A DNA stretch of 64,000 nt, from assembly GCF_025567285.1 (NCBI RefSeq), contig NZ_JAOQJT010000001.1:1-64000 (forward strand), in the 5' to 3' direction. Position 1 is the stretch's first letter. Every line of letters starts with the position of its first letter. The notes under the pieces were generated by a model. That model ran no database searches, had not been told where the DNA came from, and worked only from the letters and a program-made list of their open reading frames with translations. The translations under genes were made by a program, and so were the position numbers. The stretch is from Coprococcus aceti (GTDB lineage Bacteria; Bacillota; Clostridia; Lachnospirales; Lachnospiraceae). This document shows, piece by piece, positions 52,863 through 60,594 of this stretch.

Positions 52863-53765
52863 ATGCTTTTTTATGTATATGATGAGAATACTTCCTCGAC
52901 TGTTCCTGTTGAGGTATCAGATATACCAGAGTTAAGCGAACAGGAACTTGAATTTATATATGATGATAAAGTCAGAAAAGTATGGCACTCACAGGAGGAG
53001 GAATGGTATTTTTCCATAATTGATGTAATTGACGTTTTGACCGATAGTTCCGACCCAAAACAATATGTAAAAAAGTTACGATCCCGCGACCCAGAATTAT
53101 CAGCTAACTGGGGTACAATTTGTACCCCTATTCAAATGATAGCCGCTGATGGTAAAATGCGTAAAATCCAAGCAACCAACACACATGGGCTATTGAGAAT
53201 TATCCAGTCCATTCCGTCAAAAAAGGCTGAGCCATTCAAGCAATGGCTGGCAATGGTAGGCAAACAACGTCTGGACGAGGAAGTTGATCCTCAGATTGCT
53301 ATAGATCGTGCTATAGAATCATACCGCAACAAAGGATATTCTGAAGAATGGATAGCCCAGCGTATGCGTGGGATAGAGATTCGTAAAGATATGACCAATG
53401 AGTGGAGACGTGCCGGCATTACCGATTCCAGACAGTATGCTTCTCTTACAAACATACTTACTGCCGCATGGTCAGGAAAGACAGTGAAGGAATATAAAAA
53501 GTTTAAGGGACTGAAAAAAGAAAATCTCAGAGACAATATGACTAACACAGAGCTTGTCCTGAATGCTCTTGCAGAAATATCAACAACTGAGATATCAAAG
53601 GCAACTAATCCTCAAGGTATAACCGAGGCCACAGATGCTACCATCCAAGGTGGCAATATTGCCAGAAATGCCCGTGAATCCCTTGAAAAGCAGATAGGGC
53701 GCAGCATACTATCCCCATTAAACTCCAACACTCCCAAGCTGCTTGATGACAGCAAGGAAAAGTAA
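52863..53765 (+). CDS. DinD-like / BRO-N family protein
   Basis: 300 residues. The N-terminal BRO-N domain (about 40-130; VRKVWHSQEEEWYFSIIDVID, LSANWGTICTPIQM, KIQATNTHGLLRIIQSIPS), the mid region RGIEIRKDMTNEWRRAGI and the end GGNIARNARESLEKQIGRS match E. coli DinD-like proteins, which modulate RecA. ATG 52863 follows GGAGTG. It is co-transcribed with the LexA-like repressor, which makes damage induction very likely. Some BRO-N proteins are phage antirepressors. Confidence 0.85.
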   Translation: MLFYVYDENTSSTVPVEVSDIPELSEQELEFIYDDKVRKVWHSQEEEWYFSIIDVIDVLTDSSDPKQYVKKLRSRDPELSANWGTICTPIQMIAADGKMRKIQATNTHGLLRIIQSIPSKKAEPFKQWLAMVGKQRLDEEVDPQIAIDRAIESYRNKGYSEEWIAQRMRGIEIRKDMTNEWRRAGITDSRQYASLTNILTAAWSGKTVKEYKKFKGLKKENLRDNMTNTELVLNALAEISTTEISKATNPQGITEATDATIQGGNIARNARESLEKQIGRSILSPLNSNTPKLLDDSKEK

Positions 53766-53792
53766 TATATAACCCGAATATGTCACAACTAT

Positions 53793-53844
53793 AAAATGCG
53801 TATGAATCCTCAGACAACAGTCTCGGTTATTCATACGCATTTTT
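53793..53844. terminator. Bidirectional terminator
   Basis: AAAATGCGTATGAAT (53793-53807) pairs with ATTCATACGCATTTTT (53829-53844), with A and T runs on both sides. It serves the DinD-like gene and the MATE gene ending at 53857. Confidence 0.9.
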
Positions 53845-53856
53845 ATCTTTTCCATA

Positions 53857-55206
53857 TCACACCGTTCCCGCAGCAATCTTCGCCGTGGACTTCTTCACGC
53901 AGTAGAGACATGTCGGCAATATGTAGATGGTCGCCGTGACCCACGCCGTCTGGTCAGCAAAACAGATGGCCGTGAATCCAAATGTTCCGGCAAATCCAAG
54001 GCTGACTATGATCCTTGCCAGCATCTCCGTGACGCCGGAGAATATGGCACGGCCGGAATATCCCAGGCCCTGTGTCACCATTCGTGCAACATTCAGTATT
54101 CCAAGGCTCCAGTAGAAGCAGCCCATACATCTGAGATACTTGGCAGATGCGTCAAGCACATCCACTGCGCTCTTCTTGACAAATATCATGGAGAGCGGTC
54201 TTCCAAATATTATCATCACAAGTCCTGCGACTATACCGTATCCAACTGCAACAGCAATCGCCTGCCACAAGCCCTGCTTTATACGCTTTGCCTGTCCGGC
54301 GCCAAGGTTCTGGCTGCAGAACACAGATGCCGCCGTTGCAAATGCATCAAATGGACACATAGTGAACTGCTTTATCCTCATACCGGCTGTAAAGCCTGAT
54401 ACGTACACGCTGCCCAGCTTGTTATTTGCGGACTGCATGACCATACTTCCTATGGCTGTTATAGAGAACTGCAGGCCTGTCGGAATTCCCATGACGAGAA
54501 GTTCCTTCACTGCAGATCCCTTTATCTCCCTGTCCTCCGCCTCAAGATGCATGATCTGAACCTTCTTGAAGATATATACAAGACACAATATTCCACTCAC
54601 CGCCTGTGCCGTGATGGTTGCTATAGCCGCACCGGCGCAGTCCCATTTGAGGACAACTATACAGAACAGGTCAAGGAATATGTTGAGTATTGCCGAGAAC
54701 GCCAGAAACATGAACGGCGTTCTGCTGTCTCCCAGAGACCTGAGCACACTTGACAGATAGTTGTACATGAGTGTGAACGGAATTCCCAGGAATATAACTA
54801 TAAGATAAGCATATGCCTTGTCATATATATCCTGCGGAACCGAAAGCAGATGAAGTATCTGATTACAGCACACCGAACATACAATCGTGACCATCAACGC
54901 TATGATGCCCGTCAGCACCGCGCCGTTAAATATATACTTTCTCATCTTGTGCAGATTATTTGCACCAAAAAACTTTGCAACAGGAACACCAAATCCTGTG
55001 CAACAGCCCATACAGAATCCCAGAACCAGAAACTGTATACTGCTGCTTGCTCCAACTCCCGCCAGAGCCTTATCTCCCAGTATCTGCCCCACAATAGCCG
55101 CATCTATTATGTTGTACGTCTGCTGGAGCAGATTGCCGAGCAAGAGCGGGGTGGCAAACTGCAGCATCAGACTGAGGGGCTTACCGGAAACCATGGACTT
55201 AGCCAT
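53857..55206 (-). CDS. MATE-family efflux transporter
   Basis: 449 residues with twelve membrane helices. It starts KPLSLMLQFATPLLLGNLLQQTYNIIDAAIVGQILG, typical of DinF/NorM-like clostridial MATE proteins, and has LLVMGIPTGLQFSI at the start of the second half. It probably exports cationic drugs or metabolites by Na+ or H+ antiport. ATG 55206 follows AAGGAAGG. The hairpin element D lies in its upstream region. Confidence 0.93.
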   Translation of the reverse strand: MAKSMVSGKPLSLMLQFATPLLLGNLLQQTYNIIDAAIVGQILGDKALAGVGASSSIQFLVLGFCMGCCTGFGVPVAKFFGANNLHKMRKYIFNGAVLTGIIALMVTIVCSVCCNQILHLLSVPQDIYDKAYAYLIVIFLGIPFTLMYNYLSSVLRSLGDSRTPFMFLAFSAILNIFLDLFCIVVLKWDCAGAAIATITAQAVSGILCLVYIFKKVQIMHLEAEDREIKGSAVKELLVMGIPTGLQFSITAIGSMVMQSANNKLGSVYVSGFTAGMRIKQFTMCPFDAFATAASVFCSQNLGAGQAKRIKQGLWQAIAVAVGYGIVAGLVMIIFGRPLSMIFVKKSAVDVLDASAKYLRCMGCFYWSLGILNVARMVTQGLGYSGRAIFSGVTEMLARIIVSLGFAGTFGFTAICFADQTAWVTATIYILPTCLYCVKKSTAKIAAGTV

Positions 55207-55263
55207 GTCTTACACCTTCCTTACATTATTGATAGGACGGTGAGTTGCCAATTCTATCTTTGA

Positions 55264-55406
55264 ACACAGAGCTACTATACATATCATTCGCTGGGTCGCT
55301 TCCGCTTATTTCGCCCTGCAGCGGTACTAAGGTGCCGCCTCACAGCGCCACCTAAGGACCGGCGGGTTCAAATTCCCTGCTCACGATATGTATAGCAACT
55401 CTGTGT
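55264..55406. repeat. Structured hairpin element D
   Basis: Terminal inverted repeat 55264-55285 with 55385-55406 (20 of 22 pairs, arm ACACAGAG...TATACATATC). Inside, GGTACTAAGGTG and CACCTAAGGACC arms form a second stem near the centre. The build (long closing stem, 140-220 bases, GC-rich interior, intergenic) resembles elements A to C, but the shared blocks are not clearly present. It lies between the flavodiiron and MATE genes. Confidence 0.65.
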
Positions 55407-55500
55407 AACAACTTTATTGTGACAACTCACCTGTTAGATGAATAATAACTACGTATGTAAGTCGGTTTCAGACTTACTTTATGTTTATTATCCTTATCTC

Positions 55501-56658
55501 TTATAACAGTTTTCCAGCCAAAGCCTCGAGTGCTGCCACATCCGACTGCTTGAACGCAGACCTTATGGTCACGTGCTCGTCCACGATCTCTATATCCTTC
55601 ATCGCTGACATCTGTTCCTTCATGAGCTTGGCTGCCATTGGAGCCCACGAACCATTCTCAATGAATGCCACTTTTCTCTTCTGGTACGCCTTCATCTTCA
55701 GGTGGTTGATGAAATCCGCCATGACAGGCATCACACCGCCATCATATGTTGGGGCTGCCAGAACCAGTCTGTCGTATCTGAACGCATCCTCTATACACTC
55801 TGCCATATCATCCCTTGAGAGGTCTGATATCGCAACCTTTGGCGCACCCTTTGCCTCAAGTATCTCCGCCAGTTTCTTTGCAGCCTTCTCTGTGTTGCCA
55901 TGGAGACTGCAGTATGCGATGAAGATTCCCTCATCCTCAGGTGTGTATGTTGACCACAACTGATATTTTCCGATGTAATATTCAAGATTCTCTGTGAGGA
56001 TTGGTCCGTGGAGTGCACATATCTTCTGGATATCCAGTCCTGCTGCCTTCTTCAGAAGTGCCTGTACAGGCATTCCATACTTTCCTACTATATTGAAGTA
56101 ATATCTTCTCGCCTCGCATGCCCAGTCCTCGTCGGTATCCAGAGTGCCGAACTTGCCAAATGCATCCGCTGAGAAGAGTATCTTCTCACTCTGTTCATAT
56201 GTGACCATAACCTCAGGCCAGTGGACCATAGGAGCCATGAAGAACTGGAGCGTATGGCTTCCAAGTGAGAGTGTCTGTCCCTCCGCAACTGTCACGCTTC
56301 TGTCAGCCACAGGAACCTCGAAGAAATTTGGAAGCATTCCGAAAAGCTTGGCATTTGATACGATCTTGATATCCGGATACTTCGCAAGCACATCACCAAG
56401 ATTGGCGGAATGATCCGGCTCAAGATGGGATATGATGAGATAATCCGGCTTTCTGTCGCCAAGCACCTCTGCCACATTTGCAAACCACTGGTCTGCACAC
56501 TTTGCATCCACCATGTCCATGATAGCGATCTTCTCGTCCATGATGACATATGAGTTGTACGCTATTCCGTTTGGCACGATGTACTGATTCTCGAACAGGT
56601 CTATGTTCTTGTCATCCACACCCACATAAAATACTGTGTCTGTTACATTCTTAAGCAT
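55501..56658 (-). CDS. fprA: Flavodiiron protein (oxygen/NO reductase)
   Basis: 385 residues. The N-terminal metallo-lactamase domain has the di-iron ligands in SHLEPDHSANLG, MVHWPEVMVTY and FSADAFGKFG; the C-terminal flavodoxin domain has IAYCSLHGNTEKAA (FMN phosphate loop) and LVLAAPTYDGGVMP. It reduces O2 to water or NO to N2O in the cytoplasm to protect oxygen-sensitive enzymes such as the hydrogenase in this window; electrons likely come from a rubredoxin. RBS AGGAGG. Confidence 0.94.
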   Translation of the reverse strand: MLKNVTDTVFYVGVDDKNIDLFENQYIVPNGIAYNSYVIMDEKIAIMDMVDAKCADQWFANVAEVLGDRKPDYLIISHLEPDHSANLGDVLAKYPDIKIVSNAKLFGMLPNFFEVPVADRSVTVAEGQTLSLGSHTLQFFMAPMVHWPEVMVTYEQSEKILFSADAFGKFGTLDTDEDWACEARRYYFNIVGKYGMPVQALLKKAAGLDIQKICALHGPILTENLEYYIGKYQLWSTYTPEDEGIFIAYCSLHGNTEKAAKKLAEILEAKGAPKVAISDLSRDDMAECIEDAFRYDRLVLAAPTYDGGVMPVMADFINHLKMKAYQKRKVAFIENGSWAPMAAKLMKEQMSAMKDIEIVDEHVTIRSAFKQSDVAALEALAGKLL

Positions 56659-56796
56659 TGTATATCCTCCTTTTGATCCTAATTATCTAATATAAATAAT
56701 CCACGTTGTGTCCACATGATAAAATGAGCATTGCGACAGCTGTGCTTGCGCAAACTATCATAATGACAGTTAATTATAACATACTAAATGAAAATA

Positions 56797-56826
56797 GAGA
56801 ATCAGCACATAAAACCTGGTTCTCCA
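56797..56826. terminator. Possible terminator of the sugar-sensor/GGDEF gene
   Basis: GAGAATCAG and CCTGGTTCTC can pair around about 10 bases, with T-rich sequence on both sides. The pairing is imperfect. Confidence 0.4.
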
Positions 56827-56847
56827 TTTTTTGATAATTTTTTATTA

Positions 56848-58917
56848 TTATCTGCTTACCCTTCTCTGTATCTTCTCCTGATACATGCTGTGATCCGCTT
56901 CCCTCACATACTCCTCAAGGGTTTTATCACCATCCGGGGCTGTTATAACATAACCTATACTAAACTCCAAGGCAAATGGAAGCTTCTCCTGTGCAGCTAT
57001 CTCCCTGGCTTTCTCAAGGATCGCCGTCTTTCTTTCCTCAGGAGATTCCGTCTCATCATATATAGATATGGATACGAATTCATCTCCGCCGTATCGAACC
57101 GGAATACTGCTTATTCCGCCTCCACCTGCTATGGCTCTTGCGGCACTCCTTATAGCTTTGTCTCCGTACTCGTGACCATAAGTGTCATTTATATATTTGA
57201 GCTTGTCCATATCGGCAAACATTATGAGAAGTGCCCTGCCCTGACCCGCAGCCTTGTCAAATGCCTTTGCGGCGATCTGTCTCATACCTTCCCTGTTATA
57301 TATCTGGGTAAGTGGATCCTTTATGGATATCGCCGTAAGCTCCTGATTGATCTGCTCTAGCCTCCATTTGTTGAACAGGTTTATCATGGCTACATTCACT
57401 TCGCTCATTACAGTTGACCAAAGCTGCTTATCCATGAGGTAATATCCATTTTCGACACAGCAGAACCCAACTGCCTTTTCTCCAAAATGAAATGGCGCAA
57501 ATAAAAATATATTGCCGCCTGCCTCATCATCCAGAAGAGGAAACATACTATGGTATGTATCGTCACCATCATCCGCTACGCCTTGCTTGTACACGATCTG
57601 CATTCTCTGAGGATAGCCTTTCACAGCAAATACATCCTCATCGTATGCTGCTGAGAGAGTCGAGCCGGCTCCCCCCATCTCCACAAGGGATCTGTCGACA
57701 ACCATAACGCATTTCTTACACCCTGCCTGCGAATATGCCGTCTGGACACAGGGATAAAGACCACTGTAATCACCACATTTGCTGAGCAAATGCGTGAAAT
57801 CCAGCGTGCTCTCATCTATCTCCTCGCGTTCCACAACTCCCATTATATAATTCTTCAGGTACTGTCTGCCGTTCAGCATGGCATCCGCGCCGCAGCCACA
57901 GCTCTCCGTGAATATACAATTATAATCTATATAGGAGCTGGTATCCGGATTGTTTCCCGCCCATATATTCAACATGATCTCTGCAGCCGCAGCTCCGATC
58001 TTCTCACGGATCCTGCTCACCGTTGTTATGCGCGGCGTATAGTACGCTGCTTTATCAAAGTTGTCGAATCCTGTAACCTTAAAATCCTTTGGCACTGAAA
58101 GTCCAAGTGCTTCAGCTCTGTTGCACACACCCACAGCCAGGTTGTCATTTGCACAGATTATTGCATCTGGAAGGATCTTCTTCACTATCTCCCGTTCTTC
58201 CAGCCTTCTATCATCCATCTCATCATTATTCGAAGTCTCGGCATTCGGAGCAGAATCCGCAAAACTGCCACTGGTTATCTCACCGTACACCTCCGCAGGG
58301 CCGCCGTAATCAGGTCCATCCTTCTCGTGTTTTATACACGTATGTCCATGTGCTCTGAGCAGCTCCTCAAAGCCCGTCACACCGTCATTGAAACCAAAAT
58401 CTCCAAACAGGACATTCTCATCATCCACAGTCAGGCCATATTCATCCATACAGTCCCTGAATGCCCGGCATCTCTCCTGAGCCTCATAGTTGTCCTTCGG
58501 TCCGGCAAGATACCACACCTTCTTCGCACCGTGTTTCTCTATCATATGCCGAGTCATGTCATACATGGCATCATAATTGTCTATACCCACAAAATGCAGA
58601 CCGTCAAAAGCAGTCTCGAGGCTTATAGCCGGAACTCCGCTCTTCCTTATCCTGTCCAGCAGTTCCGCCGTGACTTCCGGATATTTGATATTGTTGACAG
58701 ATATTATGATCCCATCAAAGTCTGTCAGCTCCGGCAGATTATATATATTGTATTCTCCATAGCTGTAACCGTCGTCCCTGTTCCAATTGCCATTGCTGTT
58801 GAATATGTACAAATTCACATCAGCCCTGGTCTCCTTTATCTTCTGCATAAATCCCAGCGGCCAGGCGTAGGTGAAATACCTCTTCCAGCCATCCATGAAC
58901 AATGCTACTTTTTTCAT
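56848..58917 (-). CDS. LacI-type sugar sensor fused to a GGDEF domain
   Basis: 689 residues, no signal or membrane segment. The N-terminal part (about 1-340) is a LacI/periplasmic-binding fold without the helix-turn-helix (KKVALFMDGWKRYF, FDGIIISVNNIKYPEV, KKVWYLAGPKDNYEA, FKVTGFDNFDKAAYYTPRITTV). A GAF-like middle (about 350-520) is followed by GGDEF (about 530-689; MFADMDKLKYINDTYGHEYGD and VRYGGDEFVSI), intact and probably an active diguanylate cyclase. It appears to sense a cytoplasmic sugar and adjust c-di-GMP. It lies downstream of the galactan genes. Confidence 0.88.
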   Translation of the reverse strand: MKKVALFMDGWKRYFTYAWPLGFMQKIKETRADVNLYIFNSNGNWNRDDGYSYGEYNIYNLPELTDFDGIIISVNNIKYPEVTAELLDRIRKSGVPAISLETAFDGLHFVGIDNYDAMYDMTRHMIEKHGAKKVWYLAGPKDNYEAQERCRAFRDCMDEYGLTVDDENVLFGDFGFNDGVTGFEELLRAHGHTCIKHEKDGPDYGGPAEVYGEITSGSFADSAPNAETSNNDEMDDRRLEEREIVKKILPDAIICANDNLAVGVCNRAEALGLSVPKDFKVTGFDNFDKAAYYTPRITTVSRIREKIGAAAAEIMLNIWAGNNPDTSSYIDYNCIFTESCGCGADAMLNGRQYLKNYIMGVVEREEIDESTLDFTHLLSKCGDYSGLYPCVQTAYSQAGCKKCVMVVDRSLVEMGGAGSTLSAAYDEDVFAVKGYPQRMQIVYKQGVADDGDDTYHSMFPLLDDEAGGNIFLFAPFHFGEKAVGFCCVENGYYLMDKQLWSTVMSEVNVAMINLFNKWRLEQINQELTAISIKDPLTQIYNREGMRQIAAKAFDKAAGQGRALLIMFADMDKLKYINDTYGHEYGDKAIRSAARAIAGGGGISSIPVRYGGDEFVSISIYDETESPEERKTAILEKAREIAAQEKLPFALEFSIGYVITAPDGDKTLEEYVREADHSMYQEKIQRRVSR

Positions 58918-59076
58918 ACCTTACCTCCTGATCAATCAGAACAACCCGTCCTGTCCCCCATCTGTAAATTTGCCAAATATATTAAAAGGGCGCATCTGTA
59001 TATATTATACACAGACCCGCCCAACCAAAACATATCCAAATGTATCAAAAATATGTACTTTACTATCAGAAACCAC

Positions 59077-59107
59077 GGGGACGGAGGGGACAGACACCTC
59101 CGTCCCC
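59077..59107. repeat. REP-like hairpin, copy 2
   Basis: GGGGACGGAGG pairs with CCTCCGTCCCC (59097-59107), an 11-bp stem. The inner unit 59086-59107 matches 17153-17174 at all but one base. It lies immediately downstream of the GH53 stop. Confidence 0.75.
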
Positions 59108-59112
59108 ATAAT

Positions 59113-60240
59113 TCACTTAAGTGGATAGTCGCTGTGCAGCGGCTTGTAATCACGTATAGTCTTAAGTGCCGGCAGAGCATGTCCGTCATAATCAAAAAGT
59201 GCCTGATTTGCCCATTCATTTCCGCATGGTCCAGACTCCTCTATATATGACAGAGCACCTTCCGTAGCCCAGCCGCTTCCCGGTACTGGTATCCAGCCTG
59301 CCTCCCAATAATAAAAGCCATCACCACCAGGAACATCATCTATCAGTTTCATTATGTCGTTCATAAATTCCGCCTGTCCCTCAGGTGTCATAGAGTAGTC
59401 AAGATTCTCCACCAGTGAAGGTTTTGTGGCATAGCCCTTTCTATCGTCAGGCCCCAGTTTCTCATAGTCAGCATAGTCCTCCATGGTAAATCCCATGGAA
59501 ACCTCAGCAATAACTATCTTTTTGCCATATCTATCCGCCATATCCCGCATATTTGCCTCCAGCTCCTTCATGGTTCCATGCCAGAACGGATAATACGACA
59601 TTCCAATTATATCAAAATTTTCTCCTCTTTCCATGTAGTTATCAAACCAGTCCACATACATAGGATTGTTGCCGCCATTGTCGAGATGTATCATGACCGG
59701 AATATCAGAGTCAACCGATCTGACCGCCCTTATTCCTGCGCTCACAAACTTCGCGATATTGTCATACTCCGGCTTCTGTCCCAGCGGCCACATCAGTCCG
59801 TTTGTAAGCTCGTTTCCAACCTGAACAAGCTGAGGTAAAACGCCCGCATCTTTCATCTCTAAAAGAGTCTCCCTTGTGTAGTCGTACACAGCCTGCTCAA
59901 GCTGATCCGCATCCATGCCTCTCCACGCCTTTGGCACCCTCTGCTTGCCCGGGTCAGCCCAGAAATCACTATAGTGATAATCAAGCAGAATGCTCATTCC
60001 ATGATCCATAGCGCGCTTCGCGAGTTTCTTGTATACCTCAAGGTCATTTGTGCCCGCGCCATAAGGCACGCCGTCCTCCGTGTACGGATCATTCCACAGA
60101 CGAAGTCTCACAGAATTCACACCATAGTTCTTAAGTATGTCAAATATATCTCCCTGCACACCATTGTCATAATATTTCGCACCCAGCTCTTCAACCTCGG
60201 CAACAGCGGAGAGATCCACGCCCTTTATATAATCTGCCAT
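59113..60240 (-). CDS. GH53 endo-beta-1,4-galactanase
   Basis: 375 residues. Hydrolyses beta-1,4-galactan side chains of type I arabinogalactan and pectin. Family motifs are YIKGVDLSAVAEVEELG, VNSVRLRLWNDPY, LDYHYSDFWADPGKQ, acid/base in VQVGNELTNGLMWP and nucleophile in IVIAEVSMGF. ATG 60240 follows GAAGGAG; the upstream extension is not coding. There is no signal peptide, so it should act on imported galacto-oligosaccharides. It is in an operon with sugar ABC permeases upstream. Confidence 0.94.
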   Translation of the reverse strand: MADYIKGVDLSAVAEVEELGAKYYDNGVQGDIFDILKNYGVNSVRLRLWNDPYTEDGVPYGAGTNDLEVYKKLAKRAMDHGMSILLDYHYSDFWADPGKQRVPKAWRGMDADQLEQAVYDYTRETLLEMKDAGVLPQLVQVGNELTNGLMWPLGQKPEYDNIAKFVSAGIRAVRSVDSDIPVMIHLDNGGNNPMYVDWFDNYMERGENFDIIGMSYYPFWHGTMKELEANMRDMADRYGKKIVIAEVSMGFTMEDYADYEKLGPDDRKGYATKPSLVENLDYSMTPEGQAEFMNDIMKLIDDVPGGDGFYYWEAGWIPVPGSGWATEGALSYIEESGPCGNEWANQALFDYDGHALPALKTIRDYKPLHSDYPLK

Positions 60241-60381
60241 ATTTTTGTCTCCTTCACCTGCATTTATTTTACTGCCTGTTATAACCAAGAACAGCCGCCG
60301 AAGAAAAATGTTCTGCATACCCCTGATGTACCAGTTCATCTTCATCTGTCGGCGGCCTTCTATCAAGATGACATCTGTCAC

Positions 60382-60594
60382 CTAGTCGTCAAATGTAATC
60401 CTGTCATACATTCTTCCATATTTTATTCTGATGAGCTCGTTCTTTGCCAGAACGTCCTCCTCTGGTCCAACATACTGACAACGGATACAGTAGTATTCCT
60501 TCTTGTCCTTATCATAGAACATATCTATATCCAGATCTCTCATAAAACACATTGGACATCTGTAATTTAATTTGCCTTTTCCAGACTGAGCCAT
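60382..60594 (-). CDS. Small zinc-ribbon protein, 70 aa
   Basis: Two Cys pairs, YRCPMCFMRDLDI and YYCIRCQYVGPEED, make a zinc ribbon. ATG 60594 has AAGGAGG 10 bases upstream, inside the end of the preceding gene; the coding regions overlap by 28 bases in different frames. It lies between the 613-residue protein and GH53 genes, so it is part of the operon. Function is unknown. Confidence 0.75.
   Translation of the reverse strand: MAQSGKGKLNYRCPMCFMRDLDIDMFYDKDKKEYYCIRCQYVGPEEDVLAKNELIRIKYGRMYDRITFDD

Noticed and set aside
55286..55384. tRNA or tmRNA in element D because of a T-loop-like GGTTCAAATTCC
   Set aside because: No acceptor, D or anticodon arm can be drawn around it; the closing stem is 22 bp.
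58327..59250. 307-residue plus-strand frame
   Set aside because: Antisense to the LacI/GGDEF gene, crossing the REP-like hairpin and the GH53 end.
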